This document shows, in pieces, positions 1-11,112 of a stretch of DNA of 64,000 nt (position 1 is the first letter of the stretch; the number at the start of each line of letters is the position of its first letter). This DNA is from Orobanche coerulescens (Eukaryota; Streptophyta; Magnoliopsida; Lamiales; Orobanchaceae). The stretch spans positions 10,100,501-10,164,500 of the forward strand of contig CM065815.1 of NCBI GenBank assembly GCA_033398695.1, in the 5' to 3' direction. The notes under the pieces were generated by a model. The model ran no database searches, was not told the DNA's origin, and saw nothing but the letters and a program-made list of their open reading frames with translations. Both the position numbers and the translations under genes were made by a program.

Positions 1-564
1 TTTAATGGTTATTTTCGGAATTATTTCAAGAACCCTTGGGGTTGACTTCGGTTAATTGGGGATTTTCCGCTTGATGTTGTTGTAACCATGAATTATGGAT
101 TCCTAATGGATTATTGATATCATTGAAGTATTTTGTTAGTTCGAAATACTCATTTTGGTGTGGGTTTCGACATATTTGGGATTGGATAATTCCGAAGTTG
201 TGTGGTTGGTTATGTATTCGTTGGAATGCCCTACGAGTTTGATTATCGTTGTTTCGACCTTTGGGTTAGTCGTGTTTTGTTGCTTGATACGTGTATTGAA
301 CGATTGTTGGTAATTATTGTTATTTAAGGTTGTTCGAGCGACCGGTATCTTGGTTAGGACGTTGTTCGTGGACGGACATTCTTCATCGTTGTTGAGTAAG
401 TTGATTCTTACTCGGTTAAAAGGATACTCATTCCTTTTGTTGTTGATTGCTCATAATCATAATTCATTCATCATAATATTAATCATTTTGAGACTTGTAA
501 TTGTCGAATAATCATTTCATTCACGAGGAACGACGGTTCCAAATCATTTCATTGGGTTATCAAT
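1..564 (+). mobile_element. LTR 'I', upstream part (gypsy, Tekay/Del-like)
   Basis: This AT-rich non-coding sequence continues at 2876 once solo LTR F and one copy of its TSD are removed, and the joined sequence ends at 3658 with GTGTTACA, the 3' end shared by the Tekay-like LTRs in this window. It is read as the inner part of a plus-strand LTR whose start lies outside the window. No convincing ORF is present. Family assignment rests on the LTR end and on general resemblance to the other LTRs, so it is an inference. Confidence 0.55.
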
Positions 565-2870
565 TGTAACACCCCGAGATATTCGGAATAATTACAGCGC
601 CGTAAACCCTTTAAATAAGGATTTACAAGGCTAATTAAAAAGAAAAGTAAATACAAGACACCAATACTGCGAAAATTCAAGTTAAAGAAAACGTATAACT
701 GGTTCAACGGTAATTAATACAACCATATCGAATTAATATCAAAAGGACACGCGTACTCGAGTACAGAAACCAAACCAAGACCACAAATCTCCAATAACAA
801 TAAACATCACTGAACCCCTTCGTCGTCACGTGCATCTTTGTCGTTTCCTGCTCCTTGGCTACCCGAACATCAAAACAAATGTCCACCCCGAAGGGGTTAG
901 CTAAACGTTGCTAGTTCAAGTATCATATTTATTCTATTCGAATATGCTTCAACTATACACAACATGATACATCACACGGACTTAGCTCTAGGAATCCGAC
1001 AATGCGAATCTACAAGATTCCATTACGGCACAGGTATTCCAATGATCCGGCGCCCTCGGCATAGATCCCAAGATGATCCCGTCGGACCAACACGAGGTGG
1101 AAATAACCCGTCAATGATCCGGCACCCTCGGCTAGATCCCAAGATGATCCGTCGGACCAACACGAGGTGGACATCCGATCCAGCGCCCTCAGCATAGATC
1201 GTACACGTATACAAACACAACTCATGCATACACATATGCCAAATCATTACGTTCATCAACATGAACATATAAACGAATACCATGACAAATCAACGAAGTA
1301 AATATCATGTTCAACAACATGCATAATCATACGCATACTCCAAAAATACCGATATTAACATATCACGATACTTGCCTCGAAGATGGCAAGAACGATATAC
1401 TTCAATGCTCTCGACGCACTCGAAGGCCGCCTCCGATCAACGTAACAAGCTCGAACCTTAACAAAAGGAACAATATACAAATCATCTCGAGTCGAACAAT
1501 GGCCTAACAATTCGGCCTACGGCCGAAAAGCTCAAACTAAACAATGCTGGATTGCTTAGCGCGCGCTACGTACTCTACGTAACGTGCGCTAAGGCTAGGC
1601 TGATAGCGTCGCTATCGTATAAGACTAGCGTGCGCTAGCCACGAATCGCGATCGACTCGGCCGTCTCATAACGTCGCTACGTGCGTTTTGTCGAAACCGA
1701 ACCTCGATAGCGCATGTTAACTCACACATGTTAGCGTGCGCTAATCTTGCATGTGAGAATCGCAAACCGAAATCTGGGTTGAATGATGAAGAACTCATGA
1801 ATCCTATGGTGATATTACAAGTTATCCTCGGGCATATCATGATAATAAGGTTTCTGGAAGATTTATGATTATGAAATACCAATATACGGATAGTTATCTC
1901 GATATCACAATTCCTCTACGATCTTCAAGAAATAATCTAAGTTCCATCGTCTTACGTTCCAAAACACATGATTCCAACGTACACAACGTATCAACTGGGT
2001 AATATCCGATTACTTGATCATAAATCGATTTAAACATGCTTGGGTGTCCTTATAATAAATGGTTCAAAGGTTCATTCGACATCTAGTACCGATACGTCAA
2101 AAGTATCCTTCTAACATGTGATGAACGAAATACTTGCTATCCAAACATGATTCAAATCTTCCTTATGAACATACTAATCATTGGTGAAGAATCACCTACC
2201 TCGAAGTAGTGAAGAACACGGATGAAATGAAGCAATCCAACTCCGAAGGCTTGAACACCAATCTCCAATGATGTATGATCTTCAATCTCGAACTAGGAGG
2301 TTGAGGAGGTTGATACGGAGTGTTTAGGACGAAAGTAGTTATGTTCTATGTGTCAAAGTTCGGGTTGTGGGAGGAGAAGGAACTGAAATCACGAATAGGA
2401 TGTTGTCCTATTTATAATAAATGGCTATTAGCGCGCGCTAGACCCTGTTCGTAGCGTGCGCTAACGGCTCACAGTCTAAACTGTACTCGGCACTTAGCGT
2501 GCGCTACGCATCGACCTGTAGCGTGCGCTAAGGCGTTGACTCGGCTTTTCCCGGCCGTCTGTACATCCGACACGATCCAACAGGGGTCCCCCGGCCAGAT
2601 CTCACCTACCGCACGTCTCAATCAATCTGACCACGCATAGCGTGCGCTAATCACACTCGGTAGCGTGCGCTATGAAACCACGTTAGCGTACGCTACCCTC
2701 GGCCTGTAGCGTGCGCTACATGCACAGAATTTCAATCTTTATATCACATATACGAAATTATATGCTCGACAACATCGGATAATGAAATACCGAGAATAGT
2801 ACTCATAGAAAAGTATAATCATTACAATATCACAAATTCCAATTACATAACAGAAATCTCGGGTATTACA
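565..2870 (-). mobile_element. Solo LTR 'F' of a Tekay/Del-like gypsy element, TSD TCAAT
   Basis: The segment runs from TGTAACACCCCGAGAT to ATCTCGGGTATTACA, near-perfect inverted ends starting TG and ending CA. It is flanked by the 5-bp direct repeat TCAAT (560-564 and 2871-2875), the hallmark of retroelement integration. Only one LTR and no internal region is present, so it is a solo LTR left by LTR-LTR recombination. On the minus strand a TATA box lies at 2407-2417. The LTR carries about eleven 12-bp palindromes of the TAGCGTGCGCTA type in two clusters (about 1555-1745 and 2430-2720). At 2306 bp it matches the 2.37-2.38 kb LTRs of elements A and E but is clearly diverged from them. Confidence 0.88.
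2407..2417 (-). promoter_or_regulatory. TATA box of solo LTR F
   Basis: The minus strand reads TTATAAATAGG, just downstream (in LTR sense) of a palindrome cluster, at the same relative place as the TATA boxes of related LTRs at 7142, 34866 and 49322. Confidence 0.6.
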
Positions 2871-3658
2871 TCAATCACGTCACTATTACTTTCATATCGG
2901 TGAGTCATCTTGACCTTGTCTAATTATTATTCATTGATATACATCATGGTCATTCTCGTTCATGTGACCTTCCGGGTTCATATTGCGTGGCCGGGTGTGG
3001 CTGTGTGGAATTTTTAGTCGGGCACACGATGGTCATGTATTGGGTTCACCGATACTTCGGACCGTGCACACGGTAACGCTTACCTCCGTGAGACTAATTA
3101 GGTACAAGGACGGGTGTGTCCTGTCATTCGTCTTGTACACTTGCACAGAACATTACGGGCGTACTATGATACTCCTCTTCAGCGTAATTCATAATTAAGA
3201 ATATTTCATAACTTCAGTTAATTCATGATTGTGTAATTTCAACTCTTGAGGATTGTTGTTACGTATGGCGGCCGTTGGGGATTTTGTTTTCAGTCACGGC
3301 AAGGCAAAGGCACGGGAAGAGCATGTTGACGGCGACGAGTCCCGATGATACTAGTAGGGGCCCGGTCATTACATTTGTTTTGATCATTTTCAGTCATTTC
3401 GGTCATTTGTATTTTCCGCTGCAAATTCCGTTTGAAATGTTTATTTATTCAGGGTGGTGTATTTTATCTTCATATAAAATACACTAGTATTCGGTATTGT
3501 CCTGGTGTGTTGTACTTAAACTCTTCATCGGAGTATTTGGTAATATAATGTGGTTCGGTACTACAATTATATTATTTAATTCATCATTTTCATTTTCCTG
3601 GTGGGTCCCAGTCGGGGATTCACGGCATTGTAATATCCGCCTAGTTTGGGGTGTTACA
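2871..3658 (+). mobile_element. LTR 'I', 3' part ending TGTTACA
   Basis: This continues the LTR interrupted by F; bases 2871-2875 are the right TSD copy of F. The end is a clean GTGTTACA at 3658, directly followed by inverted gag-protease sequence of element A (AGCAGCATCC). No PBS follows, so the LTR end abuts A exactly as expected if I is an insertion into A; AGCAG (3659-3663) would be the right TSD copy, with the left one outside the window. ORFs on either strand here (for example 2983-3198) look like chance. Confidence 0.6.
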
Positions 3659-4939
3659 AGCAGCATCCTGATCGTCTGTTCTCCTCATCTCGTACAGACG
3701 TGGGGGAACAGATCCGGCACTCGATGTGCCCTTTCGGTCCCACTGTCCTCTGCCTCGCCTGCGGCCAAAATTCTGAGGCATCTGAACACTTTGTTGCGTC
3801 TGTTGGATACTGGCTTCCTTCTGGACTGGCTGTGGTGTACGGGCTCTAAAAGACTTTGCAGCCTCTTCACAGAACACCATACGATGTCCCTCTCGACCAC
3901 AATCAAAACAAGTCACGGCAGGAAGGGGGCAATTCCATCGATAGTGCCCCATCTAGGCGCAGTTAAAGCATTTCCCGGTGACATCAGTCATGGTTGATGT
4001 TGCTCCGAAGTTCTTTCTGCTCCTAACTGGGTGTGGAGGTTTCTTGAAAGAATGAAAGGATGACTGGGCCTTGCGGGGCCCACTGTTCTTGTGCTCTGTA
4101 AAAGTACCAGAGACTTTCTGCTTCTTGGATTCCGTAAATTTCTCCATTGTTGCTTCCTTGATTTCGTACGCCAATGCTTTGTCCTGGTATTGGCGGAGAG
4201 TGGTACATTCAAAACCGGACATGTACCTATGGATTTCTGGTTTCATTCTCATATCAAAATGGATCATCATTTCAGCATCTGTTCTGACTAGATGTCGAAC
4301 AAATGCCAGTTGTTGGTTAAACGTCTTAATTGCCTGAGATACTGGCACATCTGAAGGCTGAGCGGAGAAAAACTCTTGAACCTTGGCTTCCCTCACAGGA
4401 CGAGGGCAGTATTGAGCTTCCATCATTAATTTAAACTCTGTACAATCAGCATCATGGTCTACAGGCCGGATGGCTTCCCACCATTCGGACGCTTCCCCTA
4501 TCAGAAAGTATTGAGCGATAGAGGCTCTCCGGTCATCTGGGCAGTTAATTCCGGCAAAGATTTTCTCCATTTCATTCAACCAATGGTCCCAGGTGGGAAT
4601 CTCAGTAATACCATCGAATTTGGGTGGTTGCATCTTCGCCACCTCTTGCAGCCATCGGTCACCTCGATTTCCCATATCTGGGATTCCTTGCTGCCTATCT
4701 CCCTGCTGTAATCCCACCGCCACCTGCATTCGGTCCACGACCTGAGCGAACTGAGTCATCTGGTTCACCACCTGACGAAGGATCTCTGGTACAGCAGGTT
4801 CTGGTTCGTTATTGATAGATCGTTATGGCTAGCCTGAGCTATGACTGGCTTGATTTGAAGGCGACGCTTCCCTTTCTGCATTCCTTCGTCCGCGTCCGCG
4901 TCCGCGACTGCGACCACGTCCACGTCCGCCTCTCAACAT
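3659..4939 (-). pseudogene. Element A gag pseudogene (Tekay/Del-like gypsy)
   Basis: Decayed capsid/nucleocapsid gene of a Ty3/gypsy retrotransposon. Reading starts at the ATG at 4939, with an Arg-Gly-rich N-terminus (MLRGGRGRGR). Two in-frame stops follow near 4825-4835. The capsid domain is open over 4771-3953 (272 codons, with the FAGINCPDDRRASIAQYFLIGEASEWW region). A TAG replaces a codon inside the first CCHC zinc knuckle (CFNCA, stop, MGHYRWNC). The second knuckle, CFDCGREGHRMVFC, follows in the same frame. The sequence stops at the start of the protease region (RTDDQDAA), where LTR I begins. Protease, RT, RNase H and integrase are missing from the window. Identity is secure by near-identity to gag of elements C and E; it cannot be functional. 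Confidence 0.9.
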
Positions 4940-5156
4940 ACTGTAAGCATAAATACTCAATATACAGGAAACAATATCGTTCAAATGCTCAAGTACAAGG
5001 AAATATAACATGTAAAGGACAAGATAGAGTTTAGGAACTTACAACCACCGCCTGCACGAAGACGTAGGTAGTACAGTGATGTTTTCGCGGCCGGTTACCT
5101 CAAAAGACATATATGACCCCTATTTTAACCCAATGGCCAAGATATCCATAATCTTT

Positions 5157-5168
5157 GCTCCAATACCA
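5157..5168 (-). other. Primer binding site of element A (tRNA-iMet type)
   Basis: The minus strand reads TGGTATTGGAGC five bases inside the LTR end, one mismatch from the canonical TGGTATCAGAGC PBS complementary to initiator tRNA-Met up to the usual A/G variation. It fixes A in minus orientation with 5174-7546 as its 5' LTR. Confidence 0.8.
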
Positions 5169-5173
5169 TATTC

Positions 5174-7546
5174 TGTAACACCCCCGATATATTCAGGAAT
5201 ATTATAGCGTCGTAAATCCTTTACACAAGAATTTACAAGGCTGAAGAACTAAAAAGACATTAACCGATACCAACGAATGAAAATAACGGAAATAAGGTAC
5301 AAGAGTTTTGACCAATACTGAAAGTACGAATATTCAACGTAAAAGTATTAATACATCACCAAATCCAAATCATCGTAAATGACTACGTACTCGAGTACTT
5401 ATTGAAATAACCAACAAACAACAGACAAATAAACCCGGCCGGAACGTCACTCTGCACCCTCGTCGTCATGCAGCTCCAGTGGTTGTTTCCCCGCTCTCCT
5501 GGATCCTGAACATAAACAAAATGTTCACCCCCAAAGGGGTTAGCACAACAATGCTAGTACAAGTACCACAACATATTATTCAACATCTCAAGCAGAATAA
5601 TAATAACGTAAATGACAAAATGCCAACGAGTCTTCTCCTGCGAGGAACTCATAAATAACATACACAACTGATAATCACAACATGATATCATAACATACAC
5701 ATGGTAATTCCGACGATCCAGCGTTCACTGCCTAGAACCCACGATGATTCCGTCAGACCAACCCGTGGTGGAAAAACCCGTTCGATGATCCAGCGCACGC
5801 TAGAATAGATCCCCCGATGATCCCGTCGGACCAACATGAGGTGGACATACAACAACGACATACATGCACGACAATATGTATAACATCAATACGTAAAATA
5901 AATAAGGTGCTTGCCTCAATTTTAAGACAAGAACAATACTTCCACGAAAACGAAACACTCGAAGGCCGCCCCTTCAATCAATCATGTAACAAGCTCGAAC
6001 CTTAACAAAAGAAATAATATAGAATTTATCTCACGTCGTACAAATGTCTACCAATCCAATTTACGGCCGAAAGTTCACAAAACGCAATCTGCCTGAACTT
6101 CTTAGCGTACGCTAAGTATTATACGTGGCGTGCGTTAAGTCTGTTCGTTAGTGCATGCAAACAACGAAGCCTAGCGTACGCTAACTATGCACGGTCAGTA
6201 CCTCACTGATCAGCCGACTGACTCACCTGATGGCCTAACGTACGTTACGTACTAAACGTAGCGTACGTTAACTCATGCTCGATAGCACACGTTAATCTAC
6301 AAAGGTTAGCGTGCGCTAACTGTGCATGGCAGTTCACTACTAGGCAACAGACTAGTTCTAACGGTGATGAAACTTATGAATTCTTCAGTGGTAATATAAG
6401 TTATCTCCATGCATAACATGCTCATACGGTTATGAATAATCTTACGGATACAACAACTTCGAATTCAAGAATACGTATTATCATCACAACACCATAATCC
6501 ATCTTGATTACAATTCTCATGCGAAGTTTAGTGTTCTTAAGGTCGACGTATTATCATCATGACATCCCGATTTAACCAAGGAGATAAACTAACAATTTCA
6601 ATTTATAAGAAAGGATGCAAATCCAAGATGATTCTTTCTTAAGTCCTTATAACCAAAAGTGATATCATCTCCAAGTTTATGATCAATATAACAACATAAC
6701 TCATACGGATAATCATCTTCAGAATGTTCCTCTCATCATTTGACGTACTAAGGTTCCAACTACGAGGTTCCAACGACAATATCATAAGCATAAACATTCC
6801 AATCCTCTAAACATGATGTTAGTTGAATAATTCACCAATGGAACTCAATATCTTGCTAGCATGATCATCTTATTCTTTAAAATCCGGATCTAAGGCTGGA
6901 GATAGAATTAACATACCTTAATATGACGAAATCACTAAACCACAATGGTAGAATCTGACTCAGGTTGGTTGTATGCCACTCCAAGGTGCGACTCCACTTC
7001 AATGATCAATCACAAGGAATATCCCATATCCAATGATCAAGTAGAGGTGTTCTAAGTGTGTTTGAGGAGGATAAAATGCTCTCTGGATTATGAAGTACGA
7101 AGGTTACTCGAAGGAAATGAGAAGAAAATGGAGTGATGGCCCATATATAAACTTTCTGTACATTAGTAGATTAGCGCACGCTATCATACATCCTTAGCGA
7201 CCGCTAATAAGAGTTGACTCCAAAACTGTCCAGGTTCATCCGCGGGAATCTTATCCGGTCCTACGTCCGGCTGGCGCATGTGTTAGCCGCCCAGCTCAAT
7301 AATTGGTAGCCTAGCGAACACAATTCTTCATTCGTAGCGTGCGCTAGTAGTAGCCGATAGCGCGCGTTAAGCTACATTCTTAGCGTGCGCTATCACGAGT
7401 TTGCATGCGAAATTTGCATGACGATATACTTATGTACAATGATACCAATACTAGAAATATCATACTCCAATTATCGAGATTACAAATCCGAATAATACAG
7501 GGTTCGAATACAGATAAAATACACAATAATAAATCCGGATATTACA
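5174..7546 (-). mobile_element. 5' LTR of element A (Tekay/Del-like, 2373 bp)
   Basis: The plus strand runs TGTAACACCC...GGATATTACA. It aligns along its length to the E, C and G LTRs. It contains a TATA box on the minus strand (7142-7153) and about twelve 12-bp palindromes (such as TAGCGTACGCTA and TAACGTACGTTA) in two clusters: about 6100-6320, and 7160-7400 just upstream of the TATA box in LTR sense. Its outer end (7546) directly abuts the minisatellite array, so A probably inserted into that array. The other end of A lies beyond LTR I and outside the window, so no TSD can be checked. Confidence 0.88.
7142..7153 (-). promoter_or_regulatory. TATA box of element A LTR
   Basis: The minus strand reads AGTTTATATATG. 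Position and context match the E LTR (TTTATATATGGG at 49320-49331). Confidence 0.6.
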
Positions 7547-8710
7547 TTTTCGACCCGTTATGTCTAGTATGATATTTCGACCCATTGTGTCCCGTGTGAT
7601 GTTTTCTATTGGTTTCACTATAGGCGTCCTCTTCGATTGTTCTTCGTCTCGGACGTCATTTTCGATCTGTTTCGCTACGGGACGTCATTTTCAACTCGTT
7701 TTGCCATAGACGATATCTTCAACCCGCTTCGCCTAAGACGACATTTTCGACCTCTTTCGTCAGGAGACATTATTTTCGACCAGTTACGCCCCAAAACATT
7801 ATTTTCAACCCGTTATGCCCCATGACTTCATTTCCGACCATTTTTGCCCAGAGACGTCATTTCAGCCCTTCTACCCGAGTTGTCATTTTTTGTCTGGGAC
7901 ATCATTTTCGGCCCGTTTCATCCCGGGACGTCACTTTTGGCTCGTTTTGTCCCGGGAGTCATTTTTGACCGTTTTCGCCCAGGGACGTCATTTTCGATCG
8001 TTTAGCAATGGGACGATATTTTCGATCAGTTTCATCACGAGATTTTATTTTCGACCTGTTTCGTCTCGAGACATTATTTTTGACCTGTTCTGCCACGTTA
8101 TGACATTTTTGACCCGTTTCGTCCCGTTATGACATTTTCGATCGGTTTTCTCCCGGAATGTCATTTTCGGTTGTTTTCGCCTGGGGACGGCATTTACGGC
8201 CCGTTTCGCCTCGGGCTGACATTCTCGACCAACTTCATTCCTAGACACTATTTTCGACCCTTTATTCCCCAATTTTCGACCATTTTTCGCCCCGAGAAGT
8301 CGTTTTCGACGATTTTGCCATGAGACTTCATTTTCGTCACGTTTTGTCCCGAGACGTTATTTTCAGCCCGTTTCGCTCTCAGAAGTTATTTTCGGCCTGG
8401 GATGTCATTTTCGACACATTTCACTTTGCGAGGTTACTTTCAGTCTGTTTTGTCCTAGGGCATCATTTTCGTCCGTTTTCCCCTAGGGAAGATATTTTCA
8501 GCCCGTTCCATCACATACATTATTTTCGACCAGTTTTAAACCATAATATTATTTTTGCTACTTTTCACCCGCAAGCGATATTTTTCACAGTTTCGTCAAA
8601 GGACGCCATTTTCGACCATGGGACTCTATTTTTGACCATTATACCCAGGGCGTTATTTTCGACTATTTTCATCATGAGTTATCATTCTTGACTATTTTCA
8701 CCTCGAGTAG
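7547..8710 (+). repeat. Left arm of an inverted pair of ~29-30 bp minisatellite arrays
   Basis: A degenerate tandem array built on a unit like GACGTCATTTTCGACC + CGTTTCGTCCCGG, about 29-30 bp, repeated for about 1.16 kb (roughly 40 units by length). The unit recurs throughout with many substitutions and small indels. Around 8710-8730 the orientation flips, and the same unit continues as its reverse complement. Because the unit is close to a multiple of three, long spurious ORFs arise (7815-8132, 8320-8691) with a ~10-residue periodicity. The left edge is cut exactly by the end of LTR A. Confidence 0.85.
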
Positions 8711-8729
8711 TAATTTCGACTTCAACGTT

Positions 8730-8969
8730 CCAAGATGAAACTGGTTGAAAATGACGCCACGGACAAAAGAAGGCTGAAAATGACGTCATATGGTGTAAGG
8801 CCAAAAATATCATTTGGGTGAAACAGATCGAAAAAATCATCTCGGGACAAAATAGATTGAAAATAATGTCTCGGAACAAAATGAGTTGAAAATAATGTCT
8901 CATAGTAAAACATGTCGAAAATAATACGCTAAGGCAAAACTGGTAAAAAATATCGCCCCAAGACAAAAC
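8730..8969 (-). repeat. Right arm of the inverted minisatellite, proximal part
   Basis: The same ~29-30 bp unit as at 7547-8710, in reverse complement (GAAAATGACGTC...AAA(A)C(A)GG). It is interrupted by retroelement B: the array stops at the ATGTA target site and resumes at 14020-14024. Confidence 0.82.
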
Positions 8970-8974
8970 ATGTA

Positions 8975-10267
8975 TGTTAGGCGTATTTTTATGCGCTTAT
9001 TTATCATTATTTTATATCCATCTTGAGCCTAAATCTGCATAAATGAGCTTTTAATGCACTATTCTTATATGTTTTGCAGGAAATTGGAGTCCGGAAGCTC
9101 GAACGATTTAAAACGGCAAAAACGGCGCTTTTGGCACAGGGCCGCGGCACAAGGGAAGCGGGCCGCGGCACACGCAGTGACCAAAGCGCCGAACCCATCA
9201 GACCGTGAGCCGCGGCACAGCCTAAGTGAGACGCGGCCCAGGAGGAAAATATGCGCCCAGGCATCCGGCGCTGAGCAGTAGGGGCCGCGGCACAGATTAA
9301 GTGAGTCGCGGCCCACATGGCGGTTTTGGCTGAGCCTTCCGCGTTTCTTCGCCGTTTTGGAGCTTGTTCTCGACCTAATCACACGGACGCGTTTTGAAGG
9401 CTGATAACAGTTATAAATAAGCATTGAAGGGCTGAAAACTGAGGATGGATCTGGGAGATCGAATCAGAGGAAGACATCGCGGGATCAAAGAACACAAGGA
9501 AGAGATTTGTGGGAAACGACAAGACCACAAATCCCTTACGATTTTTCTTAGTTTTCCTGCATCTTCTTTTCTAGATCTGTTTGAGTAGGATTGTGGTTGT
9601 AGCCGATTACATGACGGTTTGATTTATTTATTTTTATTTCAATTTACTCGTTATTCGTATTGAGTTGGATTCTTCTTACTATTCTTAATGCTTTTTAATT
9701 GTCTGGCCAACAGTTGAATTGTTTTGAATGTCTTTATGGATTCGGGAGATGAAATTTAGGCATAGTTCTTGTGAGACAAATCATAATTTTAGTGAGATAG
9801 GAATATACTCATGGGAATTGTGAAGCCTATTTATTGTGGGATTCTTGAACTGTTTTAGCTATTAATTATCTAATTTGAATAGGGATATATCGAGTTAATA
9901 ATTCTTAGTATTTTCTATCGACCTTGGGAAAGGCTTTAGAATAATTTAGGAATTCCTGGCTTACAATCAATTGAATAAAGGTGAATTGAATTGAATAAAA
10001 ATCATTCCTGATTGTTTGAGGTGAAAATCATAATCCTACGCCCTTATTATTATTATTCTTATTATTACTATTATTATTTTCTAATTATTTTTCTGCAATT
10101 AGTTTAGAAATTAATTCGATATAATTGTTCTTCAAATAAAATTACGAGTCGACTATATTTTGGTACTTAGTGAAATCAGTCCTCGGGGGAACGATATCTT
10201 ACTTATCACTTTATTACTTGTTGACACCGTGCACTTGCGGCATAGTGTGAGGGATTTCCTCACAACA
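8975..10267 (+). mobile_element. 5' LTR of non-autonomous retrotransposon B (1293 bp)
   Basis: Runs TGTTAGGCG...CTCACAACA and is repeated at 12725-14019 with a few percent difference. It is flanked on the left by the TSD ATGTA (8970-8974), matched on the right at 14020-14024. It has GC-rich CCGCGGCAC repeats at 9140-9310, a TATA box (TATAAATA at 9412-9419) and a TTA-rich tract near 10042-10080. Spurious ORFs on both strands come from the GC-rich part. Confidence 0.95.
9412..9419 (+). promoter_or_regulatory. TATA box, element B 5' LTR
   Basis: TATAAATA in a standard LTR position; conserved in the 3' LTR at 13163-13170. Confidence 0.65.
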
Positions 10268-10273
10268 AGTTTT

Positions 10274-10290
10274 TGGCGCCGTTGCCGGGA
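10274..10290 (+). other. Primer binding site of element B
   Basis: TGGCGCCGTTGCCGGGA starts six bases after the 5' LTR. This is the PBS type typical of the plant Athila/Tat branch of Ty3/gypsy elements and fixes B in plus orientation. Confidence 0.9.
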
Positions 10291-10374
10291 CTGATTTTTC
10301 GCTAATATCAATACCAAGCGACTCTAATTTTAATTTGAAGTTTTCTTTAGTCTCTTTATTTTTATTTTTTTATT

Positions 10375-11112
10375 ATGTTTTCCTTTGATTATCGTGACCT
10401 TTGGCATTTCATAAATCTCAATGTTGTTAATAATTTGCCTAATAGGGTCAGTCAGCCCCCTCCCCCAAAACAAAAGACCATGTTTGAACAATGTGTAGAC
10501 GCTCTCGAAAATCCTGATAGTACCCCTCTTGAGCGAGAATGTGCACGTCGTGGTCTTGAGATTCACTACAGTTATTTTCCAGCTCATTGCTTTAGTAGTG
10601 AAGTTGAGGGGGAGGTTGAGAAGAAAGACATGCTAAGTTTTAGGGTCGATCCCCAGCACCTTGATAATTACATAAAGTGTGATGATCTTATAGAAGAAGT
10701 TACCATTGATGATGTTTCCAAAGAAATTTCATTAAATTGTCATCAAACTTCGACTAATAAGGTGAACACTTTTGTGCCAAAAATTTTATTAACGGTGCCA
10801 CGCATAATTTTTCCTAAATCCATAATGGGAGAGATTGACCCCATTACTTTTGATTTTGTTGAGGCTGATTCTTTGAGTTCTAATGAGATTGTTCATGATA
10901 TGTCTTTATTATCTACCCATTCGAACTCTGCCTATTTTTTCGTGCCTTATAATTATTATATTCTTCCATCATTTTTTGGTTGTCCGCATAATTATTCTCA
11001 CTCATTACTTTTGGCAACCAGGCATGAACCAAAGCCTCCCTTGTGGAATAAGAGGCTTATAGATTGTAAGAAGGGGGCATTTGGCAATCTCCCTAGAAAG
11101 AAGCCACGTTAA
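10375..11112 (+). CDS. Unknown 245-aa ORF of element B
   Basis: An uninterrupted ORF that is the only sizeable coding sequence inside element B, starting about 85 bp after the PBS and thus in the gag position. I do not recognise a domain. The N-terminal part holds a PPPPK stretch, then a region with LERECARRGLEIHYSYFP. The middle is acidic, the later part is rich in Tyr, His and Ser, and the C-terminus is basic (KKGAFGNLPRKKPR). There is no CCHC knuckle, protease DTG or RT motif. Directly after the stop comes a non-coding motif (GCTGGATGGGAGGCAACCC) that I associate with the sequence downstream of coding regions in Athila-type elements. It may be a relic gag or env-flanking peptide, or an accessory ORF of a non-autonomous family. 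Function is unknown; that it is translated is an inference from its openness. Confidence 0.5.
   Translation: MFSFDYRDLWHFINLNVVNNLPNRVSQPPPPKQKTMFEQCVDALENPDSTPLERECARRGLEIHYSYFPAHCFSSEVEGEVEKKDMLSFRVDPQHLDNYIKCDDLIEEVTIDDVSKEISLNCHQTSTNKVNTFVPKILLTVPRIIFPKSIMGEIDPITFDFVEADSLSSNEIVHDMSLLSTHSNSAYFFVPYNYYILPSFFGCPHNYSHSLLLATRHEPKPPLWNKRLIDCKKGAFGNLPRKKPR

Noticed and set aside
7815..8691. Plus-strand ORFs 7815-8132 and 8320-8691 as genes
   Set aside because: They are 10-residue periodic translations of the ~29-30 bp minisatellite and have no codon or domain character.
7547..8710. CRISPR-like array (repeat length about 29-30)
   Set aside because: No unique spacers between repeats; units are contiguous and degenerate, and the sequence is plant nuclear DNA.
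9007..9424. Minus-strand ORFs of 103 and 119 codons in the B LTR
   Set aside because: They lie in an LTR, arise from GC-rich CCGCGGCAC repeats, and are altered by indels in the other LTR copy.
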